Below, in pieces: positions 1-8,697 of a DNA stretch of 64,000 nt. A program made the translations under genes and the position numbers. Position 1 is the first letter of the stretch. Each line of letters starts with the position of its first letter. Source of the DNA: Yersinia enterocolitica subsp. enterocolitica (GTDB lineage Bacteria; Pseudomonadota; Gammaproteobacteria; Enterobacterales; Enterobacteriaceae); assembly GCF_901472495.1 (NCBI RefSeq), contig NZ_LR590469.1, positions 186,001 through 250,000 of the forward strand, written 5' to 3'. The notes under the pieces were generated by a model that had not been told where the DNA came from, ran no database searches, and saw nothing but the letters and a program-made list of their open reading frames with translations.

Positions 1-498
1 ATGCGGATGGGGGTTTGAGCAGCCCATAGCCGCGCCTTTATTCTCAAATACTTGTACCCAAGGGTATGTCTTACCCAATTCGGCACTTTGCTGTTGCCAG
101 GTCTGGATGACATCTTCCAGCGCTGCCAGTGTTAGCTGCGGCAATGTCTTACTGTGATCTGGTGAGAAGCAAATAACCCTGCTGGTGCCGCGTGCACTCT
201 GGCTGCGCATCAAGGGATCATCACTTTGCGGCGCATCGGGGGTATCCGGCATCAGCGCGGCAAAGTCATTGGTAAATACATAGGTTGACCGGTAGTCAGG
301 GTTGACGTCACCCGTTACCCGGGTATTGCCTGGGCATAAGAAGCAATCCGCATCGTGCGTCGGTAAACTCTCGGTCGAAGGCGACTCCTGCTGACCTTGC
401 CAGGGGCGCTTGGCCCGATGAGGCGATACCAATACCCACTGATCACTTAATGGGTTATATCTGCGGTGTGGATGATCCACAGGGTTAAAATCAGTCAT
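1..498 (-). CDS. galT: Galactose-1-phosphate uridylyltransferase, N-terminal part
   Basis: The gene runs off the left edge; about 166 N-terminal codons are present. The enzyme exchanges UMP between UDP-glucose and galactose-1-phosphate in the cytoplasmic Leloir pathway. The translation opens MTDFNPVDHPHRRYNPLSD, the usual GalT start, contains the DADCFLCPGN zinc-ligand region, and is cut just after the GCSNPHPH motif. It lies 9 bp downstream of galE on the same strand, so it is the second gene of a gal operon driven from upstream of galE. The active-site HPH segment lies outside the window. Confidence 0.95.
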   Translation of the reverse strand, partial: MTDFNPVDHPHRRYNPLSDQWVLVSPHRAKRPWQGQQESPSTESLPTHDADCFLCPGNTRVTGDVNPDYRSTYVFTNDFAALMPDTPDAPQSDDPLMRSQSARGTSRVICFSPDHSKTLPQLTLAALEDVIQTWQQQSAELGKTYPWVQVFENKGAAMGCSNPHPH

Positions 499-507
499 AA
501 CAATACC

Positions 508-1524
508 TTAATCGGGATAGCCCTGAGGATTCTGTGATTGCCAGCGCCAGGTATCAGCCGCCATTTCGTCCAGCGAGCGGCTGACTCGCCAGCCCAGTTG
601 TTCCGCAGCTTTGGTGGGATCAGCCCAATAAGCCGGAAGATCACCTTCACGACGTGGGGCAAAATGGTAGGTCAGTGGTTTGCCACAAGCTTTGCTGAAT
701 GCTTCGACCACCTGTAAAACACTGTGGCCAACACCGGCACCCAAATTAAAAATATGTACACCCGGTTGATTGTGTAACTTTTTCATTGCGGCAACATGGC
801 CGTCAGCTAAATCGACCACATGAATATAGTCACGAACCCCAGTGCCATCAGGGGTTGGATAGTCATTGCCGAATATCGCCAATGATTCACGGCGGCCTAC
901 TGCAACCTGTGCAATAAACGGCATCAAGTTGTTAGGGATACCTTGTGGGTCTTCTCCCATCAGCCCAGATGAATGGGCCCCAACCGGATTGAAATAACGC
1001 AGGATAGTCATGTTCCATTGTGGGTCGGCCAGTTGCACATCTTGCAGGATTTGCTCAACCATCAATTTGCTGCGGCCATACGGACTAGAAGGTGAGCCAG
1101 TCGGGAAGCTTTCAACATAAGGAATTTGCGGCTGATCACCATACACGGTGGCGGATGAACTGAAGATAAAGTTTTTGACCTGAGCCGCGCGCATCGCCTC
1201 CAGCAAGACTAAGGTGCCGAAAATATTATTATTGTAATATTCCAATGGCTTACTGACGGATTCGCCGACAGCTTTCAAGCCAGCAAAATGAATGACCGCG
1301 TGAATAGGATGAGCGGCGAATATCTTATCGAGCAGGGCGCGGTCACGAATGTCCCCCTGATAAAGTTCAGGAGTGTAGCCAGTCAATTGATGTATCCGGG
1401 CTAATACGCTGGATTTGCTATTACAAAGATTGTCGAGGATAACTGGCTGATAGCCAGCTTCAATCAATTGCACACAGGTATGACTACCAATGTAACCGCT
1501 ACCACCTGTTACCAGTACATACAT
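508..1524 (-). CDS. galE: UDP-glucose 4-epimerase
   Basis: Interconverts UDP-galactose and UDP-glucose with bound NAD; first gene of the gal operon, with galT 9 bp downstream. At 338 residues it has the length of E. coli GalE. The Rossmann motif TGGSGYIG is at residues 6-13, the catalytic Ser cluster SSSATVYG around 122-129, and the SDR Tyr-Lys pair as Y149 and K153 (YGRSK). The ATG is preceded on the minus strand by CAGGAGT, a good ribosome-binding site. A GalR/GalS operator lies about 80 bp upstream. Confidence 0.97.
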   Translation of the reverse strand: MYVLVTGGSGYIGSHTCVQLIEAGYQPVILDNLCNSKSSVLARIHQLTGYTPELYQGDIRDRALLDKIFAAHPIHAVIHFAGLKAVGESVSKPLEYYNNNIFGTLVLLEAMRAAQVKNFIFSSSATVYGDQPQIPYVESFPTGSPSSPYGRSKLMVEQILQDVQLADPQWNMTILRYFNPVGAHSSGLMGEDPQGIPNNLMPFIAQVAVGRRESLAIFGNDYPTPDGTGVRDYIHVVDLADGHVAAMKKLHNQPGVHIFNLGAGVGHSVLQVVEAFSKACGKPLTYHFAPRREGDLPAYWADPTKAAEQLGWRVSRSLDEMAADTWRWQSQNPQGYPD

Positions 1525-1600
1525 AAAAGACTCCTGGAATGACTTTTGTCTAAGAAAGATAGCATGCCATTATGTGAGAAAAGGTGATCTGCGCTCAATA

Positions 1601-1616
1601 ATGGAATCGTTTACAT
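1601..1616. promoter_or_regulatory. GalR/GalS operator upstream of galE
   Basis: The 16-mer ATGGAATCGTTTACAT fits the gal operator consensus GTGKAANCGNTTNCAC, with mismatches only at the outermost positions. On the minus strand, between it and galE, lies TGCTATCTT, an extended -10-like element, plus a TGTGA half-site that could belong to CRP. Galactose-inducible repression of galET is inferred. The remaining galE-to-1822 spacer (about 300 bp) shows only a short inverted repeat, GCAGGAATGTCCTGC, near 1748. Confidence 0.7.
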
Positions 1617-1821
1617 TTAATTTTATGCTAGCTTAATCCCTGTGAGGGTATAAATACAGGGGAATGAACAAGGATAGGCTAAAAAATCGAGAAAACTCTG
1701 ACATAACAAAGATAAGCACAGTGGTAGCGTTCTCATCCATTCATTTAGCAGGAATGTCCTGCTAATGATGCGATGACCCGATACTGACGAATAAAAGGGT
1801 ATCGGATCTTGTCAGTAAAAA

Positions 1822-2640
1822 TCAGTGGGTGGAGTAAAGCGGGTAGGTAAAGTACAGCAAATGCATTAAATTCAGGCCGAAATGGAATGCCACTGCAACC
1901 CACAAACGGCCACTCCACAGCCAGGCTAAACCATAAATGACCCCTGCCAGAGCAGCGAACACCATTAACAGCGCGCCACCGGCAAAATGCGCGGCACCGA
2001 ACAATAGCGCGGTAAGCAGCAGTGCAGGATAGTTACCGATGCACTGACTTAGGCGTTGCTGCAAATAACCACGGAATAGCGCTTCTTCGGCCAGGCAAAC
2101 AAAAAATATATTGGCCATAACAAAGGAGCCAACCCATGCAGGAGTGTGCATTTCAACTTTTAAACCGCCTAGCGCAACCGCCAGCAGTAACAATGCGGGG
2201 ATACTGGCAATCAAACCTAACCAGCCGAGCCGGCTAACTGAGAGATGTTTTTTGGCAACAAACAAGGTGGGCAGGCAGGCGAGCAAAATAAAGGGAACCA
2301 GTGCCTTATCAAGATTGTAATACATGCTAAAGGCGGCACTCAGTGGCCCCACTTTTACGTTATCTAACACTTTCAAGTTGTTAAAACCAGGAATCAAGTG
2401 CAGGAATAGGGCAATGGCGGCAAGCACCAAGAGCAATTCTAATCCGGCGGCCAACCATTTTTGTTGACGATATTTTTTCAGTAGCAGCGCAACTGCCAGT
2501 GTCAGCAACAGAAATGCCGCTGAGGGTAACGTCAGAACACCGTGATACAGGGCAATAGATAAGGATAAAGCCAACAGAAACAGGGAAAGTACCCGGTTAA
2601 TTGATAAGAAAAACAGTGATGCAGCGAGTACGCCCCACAT
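1822..2640 (-). CDS. CPBP family intramembrane metalloprotease
   Basis: A 272-residue polytopic membrane protein with about eight hydrophobic segments. The C-terminal half carries the CPBP (Abi/CAAX protease-like) signature: the EEALFRGYL diglutamate motif near residue 185, FGAAHF near 214, and AFHFGLN near 251, which are the expected metal and catalytic ligands. The family includes Rce1-like prenyl proteases and bacteriocin-immunity proteins; the substrate here is unknown. It is a lone gene between galE and modF, absent from this place in E. coli as I recall it. The start has a reasonable AGGGACTTCCT leader on the minus strand. Confidence 0.85.
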   Translation of the reverse strand: MWGVLAASLFFLSINRVLSLFLLALSLSIALYHGVLTLPSAAFLLLTLAVALLLKKYRQQKWLAAGLELLLVLAAIALFLHLIPGFNNLKVLDNVKVGPLSAAFSMYYNLDKALVPFILLACLPTLFVAKKHLSVSRLGWLGLIASIPALLLLAVALGGLKVEMHTPAWVGSFVMANIFFVCLAEEALFRGYLQQRLSQCIGNYPALLLTALLFGAAHFAGGALLMVFAALAGVIYGLAWLWSGRLWVAVAFHFGLNLMHLLYFTYPLYSTH

Positions 2641-2708
2641 AGGAAGTCCCTTTGTTATTCAATCTTAAAAATATTATAAAATGAGTAATAATAATCTATA
2701 ATCATTAT

Positions 2709-2740
2709 CCACCGTCAACCTGAATGATGGTTGACGGTGG
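2709..2740. repeat. Perfect 12-bp inverted repeat (hairpin)
   Basis: CCACCGTCAACC (2709-2720) and GGTTGACGGTGG (2729-2740) are exact reverse complements around an 8-nt loop. It lies in the 200-bp space between the CPBP gene start and the modF stop, 100 bp beyond modF. There is no T-run on either side, so it is not a classical intrinsic terminator. It could be an mRNA-stabilising 3' structure of modF or a protein-binding palindrome. Confidence 0.5.
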
Positions 2741-2841
2741 CGATAGTAGCATAAGTGCTAGTGGATAAAACTCACGTCAGTTGAGAAAAGCTCTCATTAT
2801 TTGATGAGCCAAATATTATAATATAACGATGCTGCTCTCAT

Positions 2842-4335
2842 TTAGCTGGGCAATTTTTCCTGCTGATATTGATAAATATCGCCATCAGGAATAAAGGTTA
2901 GTCGGTGGGTAATGCATTGCGGAGCATCTTCTGCGTGGTGGGAAACGAACAACAATTGTGTCTCACCTTCACTGATCATCACATCAATAAAACGGCGTAC
3001 TAACAATCGGTTAAGTGGATCTAATCCTTGCAATGGTTCATCGAGAATCAGTAGCGCAGGGTGTTTTACCAGCGCTCGGGCGATCAGCGCCAAGCGCTGT
3101 TGCCCCCACGATAAGCTATGGAAAGGCTGATCGGCAGTCGTTGCAGAAAACCCCAGTAACGCCAGCCATTGATCGGCAAGTTGCTGCTGCCGGTCTGATA
3201 CCGCCTGATAAATACCAATTGAATCGAAAAAGCCCGATAAAATCACCGTGCGCAGATTGGTACTGACACGATAGTCCAAATGTAAGCTACTGCTGACATA
3301 ACCGATATGACGTTTAATATCCCAGATGGTTTCTCCACTGCCACGACGGCGGCCAAACAGTGTTAAATCATTACTGTAACCTTGTGGATGATCACCTGTA
3401 ATTAGGCTGAGTAAAGTTGATTTCCCTGCGCCATTCTGGCCGATAATTTGCCAATGCTCGCCTGGATTTACCCGCCAGCTCAGGTTATGCAAAATAGGGC
3501 GGTCATTGTACTTTACCACTCCATTTTTCAATATAATCAGTGGATTGTCTTGCGATAAATGAACTTGCTGCTGTGGGCTTTCCGTTTCTGGCAGTAACAA
3601 TCCCTCAAGATTTTCGCTGTGTGCCAGTTGAGCAATCAGCGCTTGGGAAAGGATCTGCTGACGTGGGCCGGTATGGGTCAATTGGCAATCCGCCAGTACG
3701 CCGACGTATTGTACAAAATCGGGAATATCATCAAAGCGGTTAAGCACTAAAACCAGAGTGACGCCTTGCGCTGAAAGTGTGGACAACCTGCTGGCCAACT
3801 GCGCACGGGCGGCCACATCCAAACCATCAAACGGCTCATCCAGAATCAGTAGGTCGGGTTGTGGCATCAGTGCCCGGCATAACAATGTCTTGCGAGTTTC
3901 GCCGGTCGAAAGATACTTAAAGCGACGTGAGAGTAAGTGGCTAATGCCAAATTGCTCTGCCAGTTGCTGGCAGCGCTGCGGATCGCTGAATTCTTCCTGG
4001 ATGATTTCGGCCGTGGTGCGACCGGTATCATCTTCATCGATGCTGAGTAAATCGGTGTTATTACGCTGCCACTCTTCGCTGATTAACTGTTGCAGTTGCT
4101 CGAAAGACAAACGCACAATATGGTTAAAATTGCTCTGGCGACGGCCACTAAGCAGGATAAGTTCTCCCGCTAAGGCCTTGGCCAGCGACGATTTACCGCT
4201 GCCATTGGCACCAACAAATGCCCAGCTATCACTTGTCTGCTGCATATCACCAGAAGATATACGTAACTCTGGCAAGATGAGTGTCCGGGTGTCGCTCAGA
4301 CGAAAACAACCTTGCGTTATTTGCAATTCAGACAT
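2842..4335 (-). CDS. modF: Molybdate-linked ABC ATPase ModF (two ATPase domains)
   Basis: A soluble protein of 497 residues with two ABC ATPase halves and no membrane domain. The first has Walker A GANGSGKSS and signature STGETRK; the second has Walker A GQNGAGKST and signature SWGQQR, with two LLILDEP Walker B motifs. Sequence and length match E. coli ModF (PhrA), whose exact role is unresolved. The start is set at 4335 (MSELQITQ) because it aligns with E. coli; the frame stays open upstream to 4440 without homology. It follows modE on the same strand, separated by a YPAL element. Confidence 0.92.
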   Translation of the reverse strand: MSELQITQGCFRLSDTRTLILPELRISSGDMQQTSDSWAFVGANGSGKSSLAKALAGELILLSGRRQSNFNHIVRLSFEQLQQLISEEWQRNNTDLLSIDEDDTGRTTAEIIQEEFSDPQRCQQLAEQFGISHLLSRRFKYLSTGETRKTLLCRALMPQPDLLILDEPFDGLDVAARAQLASRLSTLSAQGVTLVLVLNRFDDIPDFVQYVGVLADCQLTHTGPRQQILSQALIAQLAHSENLEGLLLPETESPQQQVHLSQDNPLIILKNGVVKYNDRPILHNLSWRVNPGEHWQIIGQNGAGKSTLLSLITGDHPQGYSNDLTLFGRRRGSGETIWDIKRHIGYVSSSLHLDYRVSTNLRTVILSGFFDSIGIYQAVSDRQQQLADQWLALLGFSATTADQPFHSLSWGQQRLALIARALVKHPALLILDEPLQGLDPLNRLLVRRFIDVMISEGETQLLFVSHHAEDAPQCITHRLTFIPDGDIYQYQQEKLPS

Positions 4336-4418
4336 CATCTTTCCCATATTCTGCAACACAATAATATGTGTAGGAATAGGCGGGAAGGGGCAAAATGTCA
4401 ACAGGTAAATGCTTACCT

Positions 4419-4585
4419 CAGACTTGCTGACAAACCCCAACGACTCGATCTTGCAAGGTGAGGACAGGTAGAAGAGTAAAGCGTCCGCGCCAAGGAGCGC
4501 GCGGCTCGAGCCCCCTGGGAGGGGTTTACGGCGTCTTTACGATCTGCCTGTTTTCGCCGTTACGGGCACTTTGTCATTAATCTCA
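4419..4585. repeat. YPAL-type palindromic element, copy 1
   Basis: One of four related elements of about 167 bp here (others at 8541, 24762 and 61353). The ends are CAGACTTGCTGACAAA and TTTGTCATTAATCTCA, forming an imperfect inverted repeat. The shared core includes GTAAAGCGTCCGCGC, GGGAGGGGTTTACGGCGTC and TTTACGATCTGCCTGTTTT. Size, palindromy and position just after genes fit the Yersinia palindromic (YPAL) miniature elements. This copy sits within the modE-modF operon gap, so it would be transcribed in the mRNA between the two genes. Confidence 0.8.
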
Positions 4586-4625
4586 GGTGAATACTTACTT
4601 ATGATTGATAACTAACGCGAATTAC

Positions 4626-5417
4626 TCAACACAGTGTGGCGATGATGACCCGATCAGCATTGAACTGGGCAATAACATCACTTCCCACGCGCAAATTCAG
4701 TTTGTGCAACTCGCTGTTATTTTGTGTCGAGCAGAGACTAGCACCTCCCGCCAATGTCACGATAACTTCACTGTGTTCATTACCTGGCTCGATACTGCTA
4801 ACGGTGCCTGTCAGAGAGTTATCCGCCGCCCCCGCGAGCGCTTGATCAGTGATCAGTTTTATCCAGGGCGCTTTGATCAGCGCCAACACTTCTTTACCCG
4901 CGACAAGTTGCAACCGGTCAGCACTTTGCTGGGTTATCGCCGCAGATAAGCGGGTCTCCCCATCTGATAACAAGATATTGATGTGTTGTTGAACCTGCTG
5001 ATGGTCACGCTCTATCACCGTACCGAAGAACTGGTTACGGGCGCTGGTTTGCAGAGAGAAACGAGAAATTGCGGCCAGCAAGCTATCCAGTGGCATCGAG
5101 TCGTCTTTTAAAGTATCAAATGCTTTTTGTTGAATCTGCGCCAGCAAATCATAGAGCTGGATTAAACGCTCACCATAGCGAGTCAGAAAAGCGCCGCCGC
5201 CACCTTTGCCGCCTGTTGCCCGCTCGACCAAGGTTTCTTCAGCTAAGGTATTCATTTCATTGATGGCATCCCAGGCGCTTTTATAGCTAATGCCCGCGAG
5301 TTTCGCGCCCTGACTGATTGAACCGGTATTTTGTATTTGTTTCAGTAATGAGATACGTCGTGGATCGGCAAACAGTCGCTGCTGAAGTTTTAAAGTGAGT
5401 AGGATTTCGGCCTGCAT
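4626..5417 (-). CDS. modE: Molybdate-responsive transcriptional regulator ModE
   Basis: A 263-residue regulator that binds molybdate, represses modABC, and activates molybdoenzyme and cofactor genes. The N-terminal winged helix-turn-helix runs over about residues 1-115 (RISLLKQIQNTGSISQGAKL, KSAWDAINEMN), followed by the GGKGGGGA wing loop. The C-terminal half has two TOBE/Mop-like repeats including TSARNQFFGTV. Start 5417 (MQAEILLTLK) is chosen by homology; the frame extends to 5474 without support. It is divergent from acrZ-modABC and upstream of modF, the same layout as E. coli. Confidence 0.95.
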   Translation of the reverse strand: MQAEILLTLKLQQRLFADPRRISLLKQIQNTGSISQGAKLAGISYKSAWDAINEMNTLAEETLVERATGGKGGGGAFLTRYGERLIQLYDLLAQIQQKAFDTLKDDSMPLDSLLAAISRFSLQTSARNQFFGTVIERDHQQVQQHINILLSDGETRLSAAITQQSADRLQLVAGKEVLALIKAPWIKLITDQALAGAADNSLTGTVSSIEPGNEHSEVIVTLAGGASLCSTQNNSELHKLNLRVGSDVIAQFNADRVIIATLC

Positions 5418-5651
5418 GATTTTTAGCTCCAGCGGGAAACGCGTATTGTGACTCAACAGTCGGTGTATATCCAATGGACATCAAGTGCGTAGCGCTAAAG
5501 CCCAATCGCACGTTTGGCAGGTTACATTCTTTTCGTGTGGGTTAGAATAACTGCATTCATTCATTGCTTATATAATTTACACAGAATGATATCTATTGGT
5601 TATTGTGATAACGTGGGTTATCGCTCTATAAAGTAGTCATGAGAGGTTAGT

Positions 5652-5792
5652 ATGTTAGATCTTTTGAAAAGCCTGCTTTTTGCTGTGGTCATGGTACCCG
5701 TAGTGATGGCAGTGATTTTGGGCATGATCTATGGACTGGGTGAGGTGTTTAACATCATCTCTAAAACGGGTCACACCAAAGAACGCTCTTAA
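5652..5792 (+). CDS. acrZ: AcrAB-TolC associated small membrane protein AcrZ
   Basis: A 46-residue protein beginning MLDLLKSLLFAVVMVPVVMA, with a single transmembrane helix and tail NIISKTGHTKERS. It closely matches E. coli AcrZ (YbhT, 49 residues), which sits in the inner membrane, binds the AcrB drug-efflux pump and modulates its substrate range. The ATG has a GAGAGG ribosome-binding site. As in E. coli it lies between modE and modABC; ModE control is known there. A TATAGAGCG half-box on the minus strand at 5622-5630 could be part of a ModE site here. Confidence 0.93.
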   Translation: MLDLLKSLLFAVVMVPVVMAVILGMIYGLGEVFNIISKTGHTKERS

Positions 5793-5833
5793 TAAGATAG
5801 CGGCTGTTCCCAGCGCAGTTGTCTCTATTTCAT

Positions 5834-5870
5834 AAATGCCTGGCGTATTGACGCTGGGCATTTTCGTTTT
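5834..5870 (+). terminator. Intrinsic terminator after acrZ
   Basis: AAATGCC and GGCATTT pair around an inner GGCG/CGCT stem, followed by TTTTCGTTTTT. It lies 42 bp after the acrZ stop and before the modA promoter, separating acrZ from modABC transcription. Confidence 0.65.
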
Positions 5871-5961
5871 TATCTTTTGCTTTATTATCTTCACTTCTGT
5901 TGTGACAACTCAAGATACCTCACATCTTGCCGATAAATTACATGACCTGCCCATGATGTTA

Positions 5962-5985
5962 CGTTATATTTCAACGTATATAGCG
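5962..5985. promoter_or_regulatory. ModE operator upstream of modA
   Basis: CGTTATAT and TATATAGCG flank a 7-nt spacer, forming a 24-bp inverted repeat that fits the ModE consensus CGnTATAT-N6/7-TATATAGCG. It ends 23 bp before the modA ATG and overlaps the likely -10 region, as expected for molybdate-dependent repression. A second site of the same total length lies upstream of moaA (21353-21376). Confidence 0.85.
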
Positions 5986-6008
5986 GTATCACTCATGCGG
6001 AGAACAAG

Positions 6009-6785
6009 ATGAAGAATCAATACGGTAAAGTGAATAAATGGGTTGCGAGTGCTGCGTTGTTGGTAGCATTTTCCAGTTCTGCCATGGCGGCAGATATTAC
6101 AGTTTTTGCAGCTGCCTCTTTGACCAATGCGCTGCAAGATATCGCGGCACAGTATAAAAAAGAGAAGCAAGTTGATGTGGTAGCTTCTTACGCTTCATCC
6201 TCTACTCTGGCACGCCAGATTGAGCAGGGTGCTCCGGCGGACTTGTTTATCTCTGCTGATCAGCAATGGATGGATTATGCCATTGATAAGCAACAAATGG
6301 TTGCTAATACCCGCTATACCCTGTTAGGTAATGAGCTAGTATTGATTGCGCCAAAAGACAGCAAAATTACCAAAGTTGAGATTGATAAAAAAACAGATTG
6401 GAAGAAATTGTTAGAGGGTGGCCGTCTGGCTGTTGGCGATCCTGATCATGTTCCTGCTGGGATTTATGCTAAAGAGTCATTAGAGAATTTAGGTGCTTGG
6501 GCAACTTTAGCTCCAGAAATGGCTCGAGCCAATAACGTGCGCAGTGCTATGGCACTGGTCGAACGGGCGGAAGCGCCACTGGGTATCGTCTACGGCTCAG
6601 ATGCTATAGCCAGCGATAAAGTGAAAGTTGTGGGGGTATTCCCGGAATCGAGCCATAAGCCGGTTGAATACCCAATGGCGATTGTTAAGGGTCATGAAAA
6701 TCCTACCGTTACTGCTTTTTATGACTACCTGAAAAGCCCGGCAGCGGCTGTTATTTTCGAAAAATATGGATTTACCACACGCTAA
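6009..6785 (+). CDS. modA: Molybdate ABC transporter, periplasmic binding protein
   Basis: Captures molybdate or tungstate in the periplasm for the ModBC importer. It has 258 residues with a signal peptide ending SSSAMA|ADITV (cleavage after about residue 27). Mature motifs include FAAASLTNALQDIA, SSSTLARQIEQGAPADLFISADQ and VPAGIYAKESL, which carry the Ser, Tyr and Val ligands of the oxyanion pocket. It is the first gene of modABC; its stop overlaps the modB start by one base. It is predicted to be repressed by ModE through the adjacent operator. Confidence 0.97.
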   Translation: MKNQYGKVNKWVASAALLVAFSSSAMAADITVFAAASLTNALQDIAAQYKKEKQVDVVASYASSSTLARQIEQGAPADLFISADQQWMDYAIDKQQMVANTRYTLLGNELVLIAPKDSKITKVEIDKKTDWKKLLEGGRLAVGDPDHVPAGIYAKESLENLGAWATLAPEMARANNVRSAMALVERAEAPLGIVYGSDAIASDKVKVVGVFPESSHKPVEYPMAIVKGHENPTVTAFYDYLKSPAAAVIFEKYGFTTR

Positions 6786-7480
6786 TGATATTGAGTGAGT
6801 ATGAGTGGCAGGCCATTATTCTGAGCCTGAAGGTTTCCGGTGTGGCGGTGGTGTGCAGTTTGCCATTAGGTATTTTGATGGCATGGATTTTAGTGCGCTG
6901 CCGTTTCCCCGGTAAGTCTTTGTTAGATAGTATTATTCACTTACCACTGGTGCTGCCGCCAGTGGTTATTGGTTATTTGCTGCTGATCAGCATGGGCCGC
7001 CGCGGTTTTATCGGCGAGTGGCTTTATAGCTGGTTTGGCATTAATTTCAGTTTCAGTTGGCGTGGCGCGGCATTGGCCTCGGCGGTAGTGGCTTTCCCAT
7101 TGATGGTCAGGGCTATCCGTCTGGCGCTGGAAGCGGTTGACACCCGGCTAGAGTTGGCTGCACGTACCCTCGGGGCAAACCCGTGGCGGGTGTTTTTCAC
7201 CATCACGTTACCGCTTTCTTTACCGGGGGTGATTGCCGGTACGGTACTTTCTTTTGCCCGTTCGTTGGGGGAGTTTGGTGCCACCATCACTTTCGTTTCC
7301 AATATTCCCGGCGAAACCCGCACCATTCCATTGGCCATGTACACCCTAATTGAAACGCCCGGCGCTGAAGCGGCGGCGGCGCGGCTGTGTATTATTGCTA
7401 TTATTCTGTCGCTGGTTTCTCTGTTGTTGTCTGAATGGCTGGCCCGTTGGGGTAAAAAGCGCATGGGGGTACCATGCTAG
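6785..7480 (+). CDS. modB: Molybdate ABC transporter permease
   Basis: The 231-residue inner-membrane subunit of ModABC, with five to six transmembrane helices and the ABC-permease EAA loop EAVDTRLELAARTLGANPWRVFF shortened as EAA...G (near residues 117-135). FARSLGEFGATITF follows, typical of ModB/CysTW permeases. The start codon overlaps the modA stop (TAATG) and the stop overlaps the modC start, indicating tight translational coupling. Length matches E. coli ModB (about 229). Confidence 0.96.
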   Translation: MILSEYEWQAIILSLKVSGVAVVCSLPLGILMAWILVRCRFPGKSLLDSIIHLPLVLPPVVIGYLLLISMGRRGFIGEWLYSWFGINFSFSWRGAALASAVVAFPLMVRAIRLALEAVDTRLELAARTLGANPWRVFFTITLPLSLPGVIAGTVLSFARSLGEFGATITFVSNIPGETRTIPLAMYTLIETPGAEAAAARLCIIAIILSLVSLLLSEWLARWGKKRMGVPC

Positions 7481-8538
7481 AACTGGATTTCAGCCAACAA
7501 CTGGGTGATTTGCATTTACAAGTGAGCACTAATTTACCCGCTCAAGGCATTACCGCTATTTTTGGTTTGTCGGGAGCCGGTAAGACGTCGCTGATCAATG
7601 TGATTGGTGGTTTGACTCGCCCGCAGCAAGGCAAAGTTGTGCTTAATGGCCGGGTGCTGGTGGATGCAGAACAGAATATTTATCTGCCACCGGAAAAACG
7701 GCGGGTCGGTTATGTCTTTCAGGATGCGCGTTTGTTCCCCCATTATCGCGTAATGGGTAACTTGCAATATGGTATGAACCCGTCAATGCGCGGGCAGTTT
7801 GATACCATTGTGGGGTTGTTGGGTATCGAGGCGTTATTAGGGCGTTTCCCGTTAACCCTTTCTGGTGGCGAAAAACAGCGAGTAGCGATTGGCCGTGCTT
7901 TGCTGACTGCCCCTGAGTTGTTGTTGATGGATGAGCCTTTAGCCTCACTGGATTTGCCGCGTAAGCGTGAACTGTTGCCGTATCTGGAGCGGCTGGCGCA
8001 AGACGTCAATACACCGATATTGTATGTCAGCCACAGCATGGACGAGATTTTGCGTTTGGCGGATCAAGTGGTGGTGATGGATGCAGGTAAAGTTCGCGCT
8101 GTTGGTGGCCTGGAAGAGGTGTGGGCCAGTAGTGCATTGCGTCCGTGGCTACAACGGGAAGAGCCGAGCAGCATATTGCGAGTGAGTGTCATTGGTCATC
8201 ATGACCGTTACGCGATGACAGCACTGGCATTAGGCGATCAGCGGTTATGGGTCGGAAAGCTGGAGGCGCAAGAGGGTGAATCAATGCGCATCCGGATAAA
8301 TGCGGCCGATGTCTCATTGGTATTACAGCCACCGCAAAACAGCAGTATTCGCAATATTTTGCCGGTCAAAATAGCCGAATGCCTTGAAGTTGATGGGCAG
8401 ATTGATGTCAAACTGGCTGTTGGCGACCAATGGTTATGGGCAAGAATTACGCCGTGGGCGCGGGATGAACTGGGGCTGAAACCCGGTCAGTGGGTGTATG
8501 CTCAGATAAAAAGTGTGTCGTTTAATCGTAAAAATTGA
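7474..8538 (+). CDS. modC: Molybdate ABC transporter ATPase
   Basis: The 354-residue ATPase driving molybdate import. Walker A GLSGAGKTS is at about residues 31-39, the Q-loop at YVFQDARLFPH, signature LSGGEKQRVAIGRAL near 130, Walker B LLLMDEP, and H-loop YVSHSMDE. The C-terminal 60-70 residues form a TOBE/Mop domain (SSIRNILPVKIAECLE) that in this family binds molybdate and permits trans-inhibition. It overlaps modB by 7 bp. A YPAL element starts 3 bp after the stop. Confidence 0.96.
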   Translation: MLELDFSQQLGDLHLQVSTNLPAQGITAIFGLSGAGKTSLINVIGGLTRPQQGKVVLNGRVLVDAEQNIYLPPEKRRVGYVFQDARLFPHYRVMGNLQYGMNPSMRGQFDTIVGLLGIEALLGRFPLTLSGGEKQRVAIGRALLTAPELLLMDEPLASLDLPRKRELLPYLERLAQDVNTPILYVSHSMDEILRLADQVVVMDAGKVRAVGGLEEVWASSALRPWLQREEPSSILRVSVIGHHDRYAMTALALGDQRLWVGKLEAQEGESMRIRINAADVSLVLQPPQNSSIRNILPVKIAECLEVDGQIDVKLAVGDQWLWARITPWARDELGLKPGQWVYAQIKSVSFNRKN

Positions 8539-8540
8539 GA

Positions 8541-8679
8541 GATGCAAACCTCTACAACTCGATCTCAAGTGGTGAGGATAGGCAGAGGCATAAAGCGTCC
8601 GCGCCAGGACGGCGCGGCTCAAGCCCCCAGGGGAGGCTTTACGGCGTCTTTACGATCTGCCTGTTTTCACCGCTGCGAG
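8541..8679. repeat. YPAL-type palindromic element, copy 2 (diverged ends)
   Basis: It shares the core AAAGCGTCCGCGCCAGGACG, GAGGCTTTACGGCGTC and TTTACGATCTGCCTGTTTTC with the other copies, but the outer arms are worn: the CAGAC...TGACAAA end is unrecognisable. It begins 3 bp after the modC stop and is followed by a perfect 7-bp hairpin, CGAGTTT/AAACTCG (8676-8696), next to the ybhA stop. It lies between two convergent genes, so it would form the 3' end of the modABC mRNA. Confidence 0.7.
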
Positions 8680-8697
8680 TTTTTTTAACAAACTCGA

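Noticed and set aside
3758..4408. 216-codon open frame antisense to modF
   Set aside because: It lies wholly inside and opposite the strongly supported modF gene, has no family resemblance, and is explained by codon-usage shadowing.
5607..5622. GATAAC-N4-GTTATC palindrome between modE and acrZ, considered as a ModE operator
   Set aside because: It lacks the TATAT core and the spacing of ModE boxes; only a nearby TATAGAGCG half-box resembles one.
8676..8696. CGAGTTT/AAACTCG hairpin as a modC-ybhA bidirectional terminator
   Set aside because: There is no T-run after the stem in either direction; it is noted only with YPAL copy 2.
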